Source: Desulfovibrio sp. (lineage in GTDB: Bacteria > Desulfobacterota > Desulfovibrionia > Desulfovibrionales > Desulfovibrionaceae). From it: a stretch of 45,823 nt of DNA. Both the position numbers and the translations under genes were made by a program. The stretch is from NCBI GenBank assembly GCA_031276485.1, contig JAISMY010000040.1, positions 1-45,823 on the forward strand, read 5' to 3'. This document shows, piece after piece, positions 16,996 through 24,925 of the stretch. Numbering within the stretch: the stretch's first letter is position 1; every line of letters begins with the position of its first letter. Below the pieces are notes generated by a model. That model saw only the letters and a program-made list of their open reading frames with translations, made no database searches and had not been told where the DNA came from.

Positions 16996-17982
16996 CTAAC
17001 TGCCTGCCTTGTCGTACACCAGGGGGAAGTAGAGTTCCTTCCAGTCGGCGGGTTTTTTCCCGATCGCCTTGACTTCGTAGAGAAAATTACTGAACGCGGT
17101 TGTGCTTTTCGGGGTGACGGAGAACCCGCCGTGCGGGTTTTGCAGCATACCCAGAATTTCGTCGGGTGATTCCTTGGATTTGGTGACTTTCACATACAGC
17201 TCGGCGGCCCGCTTTTTGTCTGCGGCGATCCACGCATCGGCCTCTTCCAGAGCCTTGACGAAAATTTCCGCGAGCTTGCGATTTTGCTCGTAAAACTTGG
17301 TCGTAGTCGCCAAAAGCTGATATGTTGCCGCGCCCAACACGTCATAGCCGTCAAGCACCTTATGGATTCCGGGGTGCTTCAGTTCGGCGGTCAGGAAAGG
17401 CTCCTGCGTGAAATGCCCGGTAATTTCGGACTTTCCGGAAGTCAGGGCGAGCAATCCGTCGGGATGGCTCATGGTGACGGTGAGCCGGTCGAGTCTGTCG
17501 TAAGCGGCGATGCCGTATTCCCGCGCTACGGCTATCTGCAGAAGCAAAGCCTGCAATGAAACTTTGGCGGCGGGCAGGGCAATTCTGTCTTTCTCCGTAA
17601 AATCCTTGAATGTTTTTACATCAGGATTATTGGTCGTCAAGGACGGAGGGAATTCCGACAGCGGAGCCAGCGCCTTGGCCTGTCCTTTGCTTTTGTCCCA
17701 CAGGCGGATGAAAGGAGGCACGCCGAGGGCGATAATGTCCACGCTGCCCGACAGCAGGGCATCGTTGGCTGCGGCGCCCCCTGCCAAAGTGATCCACGAG
17801 GTGGATACCTCGCCGAGGCCGGCCTCTTTCGCCTTCTTTTCAATAATTTTATGCTGCTCAAGCACAAGCAGGGGAAGGTAATTGATGCCGTATTGCCTGC
17901 TGATGCGGAGTTCCGCGCCCCGGGCAAGCCCTGCCGCAAACAGCGCCAGGCATATCCCCAAAACGGTAATGCGAAGTTTCAT
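16996..17982 (-). CDS. Periplasmic substrate-binding protein of a NitT/TauT-type ABC importer
   Basis: The 328-residue protein has a clear Sec signal peptide (MKLRITVLGICLALFAAGLA, cleavage near ARGA-EL). The mature part is an NMT1/SsuA-like binding fold: GINYLPLLVLEQ, LAGGAAANDALLSGSVDIIALGVPPFI, KDRIALPAAKVSLQALLLQIA and MSHPDGLLALTSGKSEITGHFTQEPF. The family binds sulfonates, taurine, nitrate, aromatic acids or thiamine-pyrimidine precursors. GGGAGG lies 6 nt before ATG. It is the first gene of the importer operon; a palindromic operator candidate lies 33 bp upstream. thiD immediately upstream makes a pyrimidine-precursor substrate possible, but the downstream Ldh2 enzyme favours a hydroxy- or sulfo-acid. 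Confidence 0.9.
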   Translation of the reverse strand: MKLRITVLGICLALFAAGLARGAELRISRQYGINYLPLLVLEQHKIIEKKAKEAGLGEVSTSWITLAGGAAANDALLSGSVDIIALGVPPFIRLWDKSKGQAKALAPLSEFPPSLTTNNPDVKTFKDFTEKDRIALPAAKVSLQALLLQIAVAREYGIAAYDRLDRLTVTMSHPDGLLALTSGKSEITGHFTQEPFLTAELKHPGIHKVLDGYDVLGAATYQLLATTTKFYEQNRKLAEIFVKALEEADAWIAADKKRAAELYVKVTKSKESPDEILGMLQNPHGGFSVTPKSTTAFSNFLYEVKAIGKKPADWKELYFPLVYDKAGS

Positions 17983-18014
17983 GACAGCCTCCCGGTTACG
18001 CCGGTTACGTTCAA

Positions 18015-18034
18015 TGTTTCATATTTCTGAAACA
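18015..18034. promoter_or_regulatory. Candidate operator upstream of the importer operon
   Basis: TGTTTCA-6 bp-TGAAACA is a perfect 7-bp inverted repeat, 33 bp before the binding-protein start. It is flanked by a repeated GTTACGCCGG motif (about 17995-18004 and 18036-18045) and, further upstream, an AT-rich TATATATCGTTATAT stretch that could hold the promoter. The symmetry suggests a dimeric repressor or activator site; no regulator gene is adjacent. Confidence 0.5.
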
Positions 18035-18137
18035 GTTACGCCGGCAGCGTAACAAGGGGAAATACCGATTGTATATATCGTTATATGATAAACGGGTAGT
18101 CGGCAGGCTTCATCATGAATGAAAGTGAGGGAGGGGG

Positions 18138-19016
18138 TCAGCAGGCGGCTGTTCCGGAGAGCAGGTCGGGCGGCCCCGCGCCGAGGCCGGGGGCGAAGGC
18201 GGCTTTCAAAGCCGCGCCGAGAAAGGCCTGCGCCCTGCTTACCGTTTCTTCCAGGGGCAGGCCGTAGGCCAGCAGGGTCGCCAGGGCGGCGGACAAGGTG
18301 CAGCCCGTGCCGTGCGTATGGACGGTTGCGATACGCGGCCGGCTGAAGACCAGCGGTTCCCGGCCCGGCAGGGAAAGCCAGTCGCTTATGCTCTCCGCGC
18401 CGGCAAATTCGGCAAAGTGCCCGCCTTTAAGCAGCACGGCGCGCGCGCCGAGGGCATGCAGACGGTCCAAAAGAGGGCGCAGGTCCGTGGAAGCCGCAAC
18501 GCTCACACCGGCAAGCAGTTCCGCTTCGGGTTTGTTGGGGGTCAGGAGGTCGGCCTCGGGCAGCAGGAGGCGGCGCAGCGCGTCTTCCGCATCGGGACGC
18601 AGCAGCCTGTGGCCGGACTGGCTCACGCAGACCGGGTCGACCACCAGGGGAAAAGCGCGTTTGTCCCGGCCCAGGCAGTCGGCCGCGACTTCAATGATCG
18701 GCGTCGAAGCCAGCATCCCGGTCTTGGCCGCCTTGACCGGAAAGGCGTCCAGCACGGCGGCGAGCTGCATGCGGACGAAGTCCGGAGGCGTTTCCAGAAT
18801 GCCGCGCACCTCCAGGCCGTTCTGAGCCGTCAGGGCGCTGACCGCGCAGATGCCGAAGCCGCCCAGCAGGGTGACGGTTTTCAGGTCCGCCTGTATGCCC
18901 GCCCCGCCTCCGGAGTCCGAACCGGCCAGGGTCAGAACCACAGGGCGGAAGGGCGGGCACGGCGCGGCCGCAGCGTCTTCGCTGCGGGGCGGATGCTCTG
19001 AAAGCCTGTAAGGCAT
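18138..19016 (-). CDS. thiD: Hydroxymethylpyrimidine / phosphomethylpyrimidine kinase
   Basis: The 292-residue protein phosphorylates HMP and HMP-phosphate to give HMP-PP for thiamine synthesis. Ribokinase-fold signatures: VVLTLAGSDSGGGAGIQADLKT, FGICAVSALTAQN, VKTGM-type AAKTGMLAS, VVDPVCVSQSGHRLL, LTPNKPEAELL, VLLKGGHF, and THGTGCTLSAALA with the anion hole and catalytic Cys/Thr region. ATG 19016 (MPYRLSEH) is preferred; sequence further upstream belongs to the promoter region with its palindrome. It is separated from thiE by an inserted SEC-C gene. No ThiE domain is fused. Confidence 0.93.
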   Translation of the reverse strand: MPYRLSEHPPRSEDAAAAPCPPFRPVVLTLAGSDSGGGAGIQADLKTVTLLGGFGICAVSALTAQNGLEVRGILETPPDFVRMQLAAVLDAFPVKAAKTGMLASTPIIEVAADCLGRDKRAFPLVVDPVCVSQSGHRLLRPDAEDALRRLLLPEADLLTPNKPEAELLAGVSVAASTDLRPLLDRLHALGARAVLLKGGHFAEFAGAESISDWLSLPGREPLVFSRPRIATVHTHGTGCTLSAALATLLAYGLPLEETVSRAQAFLGAALKAAFAPGLGAGPPDLLSGTAAC

Positions 19017-19048
19017 AGGCGGAGTCCTGAGAGCGCCGTAGGCAAGCT

Positions 19049-19081
19049 GCATAGTTATGACAACACATATCATAACTATGC
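19049..19081. promoter_or_regulatory. Candidate operator of thiD: 12-bp perfect inverted repeat
   Basis: GCATAGTTATGA (19049-19060) and TCATAACTATGC (19070-19081) are a perfect inverted pair with a 9-bp spacer, 33 bp upstream of the thiD ATG. A third half-site, CATAGTTATGAA, lies at about 19147-19158. The spacing fits a dimeric regulator with cooperative half-sites, or a stem-loop in the 5' leader. No TPP riboswitch core (such as CTGAGA or ACCTGATCTGG) was found here. Confidence 0.55.
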
Positions 19082-19172
19082 AAATGCCGGTGAAAATATG
19101 CCGCCTGCATTGAAACTGCAACACTGTTCGACCGAAAAACCGCTCACATAGTTATGAATTTACAGGAATGCA

Positions 19173-19220
19173 GGCTTTATAGACTCTCCAATAGAATTTG
19201 TTAACAGAATAACACAGATA
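19173..19220. repeat. Left copy of 48-bp direct repeat flanking the SEC-C gene
   Basis: GGCTTTATAG...ATTTGTT-ACAG-ATAACACAGATA; 40 of 48 positions match 20740-20787 in the same orientation by my count. Its right end also starts an AACACAGATATCAGTA motif (19211-19226) whose inverted counterpart, TACTGATATCCGTGTT, lies at 20694-20709, just inside the other copy. Confidence 0.75.
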
Positions 19221-19242
19221 TCAGTATATATCTCCATCGTCG

Positions 19243-20634
19243 CTATTCCCGCGTCAGTCCGAGGCGTTCCCACAGAAAGGCGATGTCGAAGGGCGGTAAA
19301 CCCGTTTCCCCGGCGCGTTTCGCTTCGCCATTCTCAATTTGCTTAAGCAGTTCAACGACTTTCGGCCTATAATTTTTCAGTCGGACCGCCTGGAGGGGCG
19401 TTTTGCCGTTTAGGGCCGGCAGAGACATGGCGGGCCAACTTTTGTAATGTTCATCAAAGTATTCGGACATGATTTGCTGTTGTACTTCCAGGGGAACTGC
19501 ATTCGTGCTTTCAGCCTGTTTTGCACGCGGCCGGACTTCGGATTCGTCAAGCAGGGTTTCACGAGGATCTTCGGTTTCTCTGTCCGTGTGGGAAACATAC
19601 GGCCCTGCCAGTTTTTCCAGCCATGCCCGCGCCTCGTCGGCGCTCCCTTCCGTGCGGCATTCCATTTCCAGCATGCCGGAAGGCAGACGTTCCAGCCGCG
19701 CAAGGGAACGGTACTGTCTTTCGTTGACCCGCTCAGCCCGCGTCCACACGTTTTCGTCTTCCCTTTCCACCTCGTCCTGCGCATTCAGAATGTCTTGCAG
19801 CGCCCGCCAATCCGAGACGCGGTACCGGTCAGTGGTGAAAAGGAGCGGTTCGTTGGTCCGCGCATCCAGCAGTATGGGAATGGAAGGCGGCGCGGTGATG
19901 CGTTCAAGCCATGCGTTGATGATACAGCAGGTGATGATTTCGCGGGCCGTTGCTTTTGGGTATTTTTTCGCGACTCCCTTCCGAACGGTTTTGGCGAGGA
20001 ACTCGGCAAGTATTTTCCCGTGTTCGCGCGTGAAGGGATATACCCCGCCCCCGAGTGCGCACATGCCGTCCCGGCGCAGGATGCGGGCGCCCAGCGTATC
20101 CCAGACAACCAACATTTTCGTTGCCGTCACTTCATGCACGAAAGCGGGATTTTCATTCGTGCGTATCAGATCCCGCAGAAGGAGTCCCTTGCCCTTGTGA
20201 ACTTCGAGAACTTCATAGAGAGAAAGTTCACTCGCGGCCAGCTCTTCGATATGGCGCCTGCCTGCGGTGGTGAACAGGGGACCGCCGGGGCCGAGCAACA
20301 GGTCGCTTGCCTGGACCCATTCCCCATTGAGCATAAGCCGGGCATCGGCGATCAGCCAATCATGCAGGCACGCGAGTACCGCAAGTTGCATGTTTTCCGA
20401 AAGTTCAGCGATGCGCGCCTGCATATCATTTTCTTTGCTCTGGAAAAAATAAAGCGCTGCCGCTTCGTTTACGGCATCGCCGTATTTATCCTCCAGCCGG
20501 CTCACCGCGCGTAATTTCGCATCACGTTGTTCCTGCAGAAGTTGTTGGTAGGCGGTTTCCCGATCAAGACAGCACTGTTTGTATTTCTTTCCGCTGCCGC
20601 AGGGGCAGGGAGCGTTGCGCCCGATTTTTGTCAT
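19243..20634 (-). CDS. SEC-C zinc-motif protein, large form, on an inserted segment
   Basis: The 463-residue protein opens with a textbook SEC-C motif (NAPCPCGSGKKYKQCC, residues 7-22; Cys residues for zinc), the same module found at the SecA C-terminus. The rest is a large alpha-rich region without recognised catalytic residues. Near the C-terminus, SWPAMSLPALNGKTPLQAV resembles a segment of MbcA/ParS-type antitoxin (DUF2384-like) folds that often accompanies SEC-C proteins. Function is unknown; roles in protein quality control or stress are speculation. It interrupts the thiE-thiD neighbourhood and is bounded by 48-bp direct repeats, so it looks inserted. GAGA before ATG is a weak ribosome site. 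Confidence 0.85.
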   Translation of the reverse strand: MTKIGRNAPCPCGSGKKYKQCCLDRETAYQQLLQEQRDAKLRAVSRLEDKYGDAVNEAAALYFFQSKENDMQARIAELSENMQLAVLACLHDWLIADARLMLNGEWVQASDLLLGPGGPLFTTAGRRHIEELAASELSLYEVLEVHKGKGLLLRDLIRTNENPAFVHEVTATKMLVVWDTLGARILRRDGMCALGGGVYPFTREHGKILAEFLAKTVRKGVAKKYPKATAREIITCCIINAWLERITAPPSIPILLDARTNEPLLFTTDRYRVSDWRALQDILNAQDEVEREDENVWTRAERVNERQYRSLARLERLPSGMLEMECRTEGSADEARAWLEKLAGPYVSHTDRETEDPRETLLDESEVRPRAKQAESTNAVPLEVQQQIMSEYFDEHYKSWPAMSLPALNGKTPLQAVRLKNYRPKVVELLKQIENGEAKRAGETGLPPFDIAFLWERLGLTRE

Positions 20635-20739
20635 GCGAATCTCGCGGTCTGAGGGGCATGTTTGTATGAAAGCCCGGCATTATCTGCTGCAATTACTGAT
20701 ATCCGTGTTGTCCCTGAACATGCGGGTTGCCGACACCGC

Positions 20740-20787
20740 GGCTTTATAGGCCGGCCCATAGCATTTGTTTACAGGATAACACAGATA
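20740..20787. repeat. Right copy of 48-bp direct repeat flanking the SEC-C gene
   Basis: Same orientation as 19173-19220, differing at scattered positions (for example GGCCGGCCC against GACTCTCCA). It lies between the SEC-C start (20634) and the thiE stop (20850). Presence of one copy at each boundary is what a duplication-associated insertion or recombination between repeats would leave. Confidence 0.75.
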
Positions 20788-20849
20788 CATTCCCGCCCTG
20801 AAAATGCCCTCAACCGGGGGAGAATGTCAATCGCAATAAAGCGGCGACC

Positions 20850-21518
20850 TCAACCGGCATTCGGGAACCTGTCTTGCGCGACGGCCCGCGCCGCGCGGAT
20901 CAGGGCGCGCAGTCTTTCGATTTTCGCCGGGATATCCCCGGCCGAGGTGATATCCGACACAATGCCGCAGCAGCGCGCTCCCCGTCGGACCGTTTCGGAA
21001 ACGGTGCGTTCGTTGATGCCGCCGATGGTCACAAAGGGCAACGCGCTTTCCGCCGCGATTTCTTCCAGGTAGGCGTAGCCCACGGGCGGGGTGCCGGTTT
21101 TGGTGGCCGTGGGAAAAATGGGGCCGACGCCGATGTAGTCCGCGCCTCCGGCAAGGGCGGCGCGCGCCTCGGACAGGCGGTGCGTGGATATGCCTATGAC
21201 GCGCTCCGGGCCGAGGAGCCGGCGGGCATCGGCAAGGGGGATGTCGTCCTGCCCCAGGTGGACTCCGTCGGCCTCGCAGAGCAGGGCTATGTCCAGGTAA
21301 TCGTTGACCAGGAAACAACAGCCGGCCGCGCGCGTCAGCCTGCGGATCGCCCTGCATTCCCGGAGCATTTCTCCTGCTTTCCTGTCTTTTTCGCGGTATT
21401 GCAGAACCTTGATCCCGGCCTCAAGCATGCGCGCGACAACGTCCACGGTCCCCCGCCCCAGGCTTTGGCGGGAGTCGGTTATGCAGTAGATGTCCGTATC
21501 GGGAAAAGGAATGACCAT
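20850..21518 (-). CDS. thiE: Thiamine-phosphate synthase
   Basis: The 222-residue TIM-barrel enzyme joins HMP-PP and carboxy-thiazole phosphate into thiamine phosphate. Signatures in order: DIYCITDSRQS, VLQYREKDR, FLVNDYLDIAL, DGVHLGQDDIPLADARRLLG, IGISTHRLSEA, YIGVGPIFPTATK, and VTIGGINERTVSE. Start MVIPFPD at 21518 has GGAAGGG upstream; longer frames run into the ABC gene. It lies 43 nt after the ATPase gene at 21562, so it may be transcribed with the DUF2318-ABC genes. Length is typical (about 215). Confidence 0.95.
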   Translation of the reverse strand: MVIPFPDTDIYCITDSRQSLGRGTVDVVARMLEAGIKVLQYREKDRKAGEMLRECRAIRRLTRAAGCCFLVNDYLDIALLCEADGVHLGQDDIPLADARRLLGPERVIGISTHRLSEARAALAGGADYIGVGPIFPTATKTGTPPVGYAYLEEIAAESALPFVTIGGINERTVSETVRRGARCCGIVSDITSAGDIPAKIERLRALIRAARAVAQDRFPNAG

Positions 21519-21561
21519 GGGATGCCCTTCCGGAGCGTATGCCGCCCTGCATACTCCGCGT

Positions 21562-22227
21562 TCATGCCGGCCCGGCGATTCTGCCGTCGGCCATGGCGAG
21601 CACGCGGCCGGACAGGCGGGCGAATTCCTCATTGTGGGTGACCATGACCACCGTCAGACCGTCGGCGTTCAGTTCGCGCAGGAGTTGCATGATTGAGGTT
21701 CCCGTTGCCGAATCCAGGCTGCCGGTGGGTTCGTCGGCGAACAGTACGCGCGCGCCGCGCACCAGCGCTCTGGCGATGGCCGTGCGCTGCTGCTCGCCTC
21801 CGGAAAGTTCGCCGGGGCGCGAACGCTCCTTATGCCCCAGGCCGACGCGCCGCAACACGGCGCGCGCGGTCTCCCTGTGCTTGCGCCCCACCGGGGCAAA
21901 GCCGCGCATGAAGGGAAGCAGCACGTTTTCCAGCACGGAAAGATAGGGCAGCAGGCAGTGCTGCTGGAAAACCACGGCGAACTCCGCGCCGCGCAGCCGG
22001 TTCCGCACGCTTTCCGGCGCCGTGCAGATATCCCGGCCCCGGAACAGCACTTCTCCCGAATCCGGCCGGATCAGGGAGGACAGGATATGCAGCAGGGTGG
22101 ATTTGCCGGACCCGGAGCGGCCGGTGATGCTCACAAATTCTCCCTCGTCCACATGCAGATCCAGATGGTCCACAGCGGGCGTTTCCGTTTCGGAGTAACG
22201 TTTGACAAGGGATCGGGCCGTAATCAC
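21562..22227 (-). CDS. ABC transporter ATPase, LolD/MacB/FtsE type
   Basis: The 221-residue ATPase has Walker A GRSGSGKST, Q-loop VFQQHCLLPYLSVLENVLLP, signature LSGGEQQRTAIARAL, Walker B VLFADEPTGSLD and switch VTHNEEFA. The short length and ADEPTG Walker B place it with MacB/LolD-like mechanotransmission exporters rather than importers. It pairs with the FtsX-type permease 18 nt upstream. Together with the DUF2318 protein the set resembles part of the P19/FTR1-associated iron-acquisition cluster known from Campylobacter; the cargo here is inferred, not shown. Confidence 0.92.
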   Translation of the reverse strand: MITARSLVKRYSETETPAVDHLDLHVDEGEFVSITGRSGSGKSTLLHILSSLIRPDSGEVLFRGRDICTAPESVRNRLRGAEFAVVFQQHCLLPYLSVLENVLLPFMRGFAPVGRKHRETARAVLRRVGLGHKERSRPGELSGGEQQRTAIARALVRGARVLFADEPTGSLDSATGTSIMQLLRELNADGLTVVMVTHNEEFARLSGRVLAMADGRIAGPA

Positions 22228-22245
22228 GGCGACAGGCTCCGCAGG

Positions 22246-23415
22246 TTACAGGGCGACCAAAGCTTCGGCGGGTTCCACCCTGCCGGCCCGCCAGGCCGGG
22301 AAAAGCGCAGCCAGCCCGGCGCTGAGAACGGCAAGCAGCACGACCGCCGCGCAGGCGGCGGGGTCAAAGTCCGGCGCTCCGGCAGCGCCCGCCTCCAGCC
22401 GATGCAGGACATACGCGGTCAGCAGCCTGCCCGTCGCGTAGCCGCAGGCCCCGGCCGCCAGACCTATGCACAGGGCTTCGGCGACAAAGACGACGGCCAC
22501 GCCCGCGCGGGAAAAACCTACGGCGCGCATGATGCCTATCTCGCGCTTGCGCTCCGCCACGGAGGACAGCATGGACATCACCAGCATGGCGCAGGCCGTG
22601 AGCAGAATGACGAGACTGACGGAAAAGGCCAGGTTCTGCGCGAAGCGCACGGAATACATGCGGCTTTCCGCGACCTGGGCCAGCGCGCGCACCTCGCTTC
22701 CCGGCAGGGCCGCCTGCAGTTGAGCCGTGATGTCTTCAATGGGGCACCCGGAGCAGAGCGCGGCCACTTCCAGGAAGGATGCCCGGCCCGGTTTCCCGGC
22801 CAGTTCCTGGGCCAGGGACAGGGGGACGAAGAGCACCGTGTCGTCGTCGTTGCCCGTGGGTTTGAGGACGCCGGCGACGCGCAGTTCCCGGCCGTCGACA
22901 TGCAGCGTCTGCCCGGCGCGCAGCCCCAGCTTATCCGCGGCCGTAGCCCCGACAAGGACCGCCGTTGCATCGTCGCCTTCCGGAAACTCTCCGTCTGTTT
23001 CCCAATAGCCTTTCAGTTGCAGTTCCTGTTCCCAGTCCACGCCGACCAGAGCCGCCGTCCGACCGTTGACGCGCGCCGCCGCGAGCATTTTGGGAGCGAC
23101 GACGGCGATGTTCCCGCGCAACGGCACGGAGTCCACGGCGGGCAGCGCCGTGCCGAGATTGATCGGTTCTTCCCCCATGCTCACGTCACCCAGGGAATAG
23201 CCGCCGTAGCTGATTTTAAGGGTTTCGTACCGGGGCGTTATCAGGATGTTGGCGCCGTAACTGAGGAGTTTTTTTTCAAAATTGTCGGCAATCAGCGTGG
23301 AAACTTCGTACAGGCCGGACATGGAGGCCAGCCCGAGCGTAAACACCGCCGCAAGCAGGAGCGAACGCATCCATTTGGCCCTGAGGTGGCGCGCGGGCAA
23401 GGTCAGAAGGCTCAC
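22246..23415 (-). CDS. FtsX/MacB-type ABC permease
   Basis: The 389-residue membrane protein has a first helix (KWMRSLLLAAVFTLGLASM), a large periplasmic MacB-PCD domain (about residues 45-255, with IADNFEKKLLSYGANILITP), then three C-terminal helices (LAFSVSLVILLTACAMLVM; AVVFVAEALCIGLAAGACGY; VVLLAVLSAGLAALFPAW) with the ERKREIGIMRAVGFSR coupling motif. GTG 23415 overlaps the DUF2318 stop (GTGA), indicating translational coupling. SGCP within the periplasmic domain adds a Cys pair-like motif. It works with the ATPase at 21562. Confidence 0.9.
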   Translation of the reverse strand: MSLLTLPARHLRAKWMRSLLLAAVFTLGLASMSGLYEVSTLIADNFEKKLLSYGANILITPRYETLKISYGGYSLGDVSMGEEPINLGTALPAVDSVPLRGNIAVVAPKMLAAARVNGRTAALVGVDWEQELQLKGYWETDGEFPEGDDATAVLVGATAADKLGLRAGQTLHVDGRELRVAGVLKPTGNDDDTVLFVPLSLAQELAGKPGRASFLEVAALCSGCPIEDITAQLQAALPGSEVRALAQVAESRMYSVRFAQNLAFSVSLVILLTACAMLVMSMLSSVAERKREIGIMRAVGFSRAGVAVVFVAEALCIGLAAGACGYATGRLLTAYVLHRLEAGAAGAPDFDPAACAAVVLLAVLSAGLAALFPAWRAGRVEPAEALVAL

Positions 23416-23870
23416 TTGCGGTTCTCGGGAAAATACTCCGCCGCCGCCAGCACTTCGCGCACGGTCAGGATGACTGAAGAGCCGTCTTCCGCGAAGTTCA
23501 GAGGATGGGGATTGCAGCCTCCGACCAGAATGCCGATGCGGTTCAGGGGGAAGCGGCGTCCGCAGTTCAGGCAGAGCATGGCTCCGCCTTTCAGTTTGTA
23601 GCCTTTGCCTTCGTCCCGGCACACCTCGCAGGCGTCGGCCGCGGCCCGCACCTTACCCTGTCCGTCGCGCACGATAAAAAAGCGCACCGCATTGCCGCCG
23701 GCCCGGTACAGGTAATGTTTGGCGCCTGCCGTTTTCAGGCCGGAAACGTCCACGACGATCCTGCCGCCTTCTGCGGTCACTTTTTCCGGACCGCCGAAAA
23801 TGCCCGGCAGCGCCCCGGCCGGCGACGCATACAGCATGAGGAACAGCACAACGAAAAATACCCGGCGCAC
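23412..23870 (-). CDS. DUF2318 secreted protein with CxxC motifs
   Basis: The 152-residue protein has a signal peptide (FFVVLFLMLYASPAGA) and a DUF2318 domain with two cysteine pairs, CEVC and CLNC, plus a downstream GGCNPHPL; these fit a metal or Fe-S site. In the P19/FTR1 iron system of Campylobacter and relatives a DUF2318 protein precedes FtsX permeases and an ATPase, the same order as here. GTG 23870 has a perfect AAAGGAGG 5 nt upstream, so the three-gene set likely has its own strong translation entry. FTR1 and P19 are not in the window. Confidence 0.85.
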   Translation of the reverse strand: MRRVFFVVLFLMLYASPAGALPGIFGGPEKVTAEGGRIVVDVSGLKTAGAKHYLYRAGGNAVRFFIVRDGQGKVRAAADACEVCRDEGKGYKLKGGAMLCLNCGRRFPLNRIGILVGGCNPHPLNFAEDGSSVILTVREVLAAAEYFPENRK

Positions 23871-24016
23871 GGCAGCCTCCTTTGAAAAGGTTCCGGTAAC
23901 CCGTCAATCCCGCCGCGCTCCGGCCGCTCCCGGCAGAGCCGGAAAGATCGCTCTGCGCGGGCCTGAGGCCGCCCCGGCGGTGTTCAGGGCAGTGCCCCGA
24001 TACGGCAAACTTTCTT

Positions 24017-24925
24017 TTACCGCGCCGTTCGCGGGCGGTCGCCGGCTGCCGTCCGGCCGTCCTCCCCGGCCCGGCTGCCGCCTTCCGGATTCTCCGGCGT
24101 ACAGAGCAGTATGCCTTTTTCGTTGACGGCGACAAGAGGGGTAAAAGTTTTCAGAAAGACGGCCTCCGGTATAAGCAGATAGGAGGGGCGGCTCAGGTTG
24201 TCAAGCATGAACAGGCGCTCGCCCGCATAGACGGCCAGCACGGCGTGGTGCGCTTTGCGGCCCCTGTCGTACGCAAGCAGCAGCCACATGTTTTCCGCGG
24301 GTACGCCGAAGTGGCGCAGGGCCATGTATTTGACGACGGCGTAGTCTTCGCAGTCCCCGCCGTTGTTGCGCACAAATTCCTCCGGCGTTGCCCAGTGTTC
24401 TTCCTCCCCGTAGGTGTTCGCGTCCTTTTTCGACGGCCAGCCGTTGAAAAAACCGTTGATGTGGCGCAGGGCGTCTTCGGCGGACAGTCCGGGCATTTTG
24501 CCGGCCAGCGTCCGCCATTGCCCGAGGCGTTGCCTGTCGAAGTTCGGATGCGGCGTGAAAAAGCGCTCCTGCTCATGCTCTTGCATAATGCGGTCCCAGG
24601 CGGTCCGCAGGGCTTCAGCTTCTCTGTTTTCGGCAGGCCGCAGCGTGTAGCCGCGCAGGCGCAGTTTGCCCGGCGCGCGCGGGCCTGAGCTTTGCGCGGC
24701 CCAGTCTTTGTCCGCGGCTGAGTATGCGCCGGGGCTTTGCGCGGCAACGGATACAGCCGGGTTTTGCGCGGTGCGGGCCGAAGAATTTTGTTCAGCGCGG
24801 GCCGAAGGATTTTGCGCGGGGGCGGGTTCGCCGGGCGCGTTCGCCGCCCCCGCTCCGCCGGGCGCGGCGCACAGGGCGAACAGAAACGCCGCCGCCGTCA
24901 GGCGGCGGGCGCGAGCCGCCGTCAC
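24017..24925 (-). CDS. Transglutaminase-like cysteine protease (BTLCP/LapG family)
   Basis: The 302-residue protein starts with a signal-like segment (LTAAAFLFALCAAPGGAGA), followed by a repetitive Ala/Gln/Asn/Ser stretch (QNPSARAEQNSSARTAQNPA) and then the BTLCP domain. The catalytic triad region is clear: NNGGDCEDYAVVKYMALR (Cys), HHAVLAVYAG (His), MLDNLSRP (Asp). LapG proteases cut large adhesins in the periplasm under control of LapD. No LapD or adhesin is nearby. GTG 24925 overlaps the thiH stop (GTGA), an odd coupling to a thiamine gene. The gap 23871-24016 separates it from DUF2318 and holds no clear terminator. Confidence 0.88.
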   Translation of the reverse strand: MTAARARRLTAAAFLFALCAAPGGAGAANAPGEPAPAQNPSARAEQNSSARTAQNPAVSVAAQSPGAYSAADKDWAAQSSGPRAPGKLRLRGYTLRPAENREAEALRTAWDRIMQEHEQERFFTPHPNFDRQRLGQWRTLAGKMPGLSAEDALRHINGFFNGWPSKKDANTYGEEEHWATPEEFVRNNGGDCEDYAVVKYMALRHFGVPAENMWLLLAYDRGRKAHHAVLAVYAGERLFMLDNLSRPSYLLIPEAVFLKTFTPLVAVNEKGILLCTPENPEGGSRAGEDGRTAAGDRPRTAR

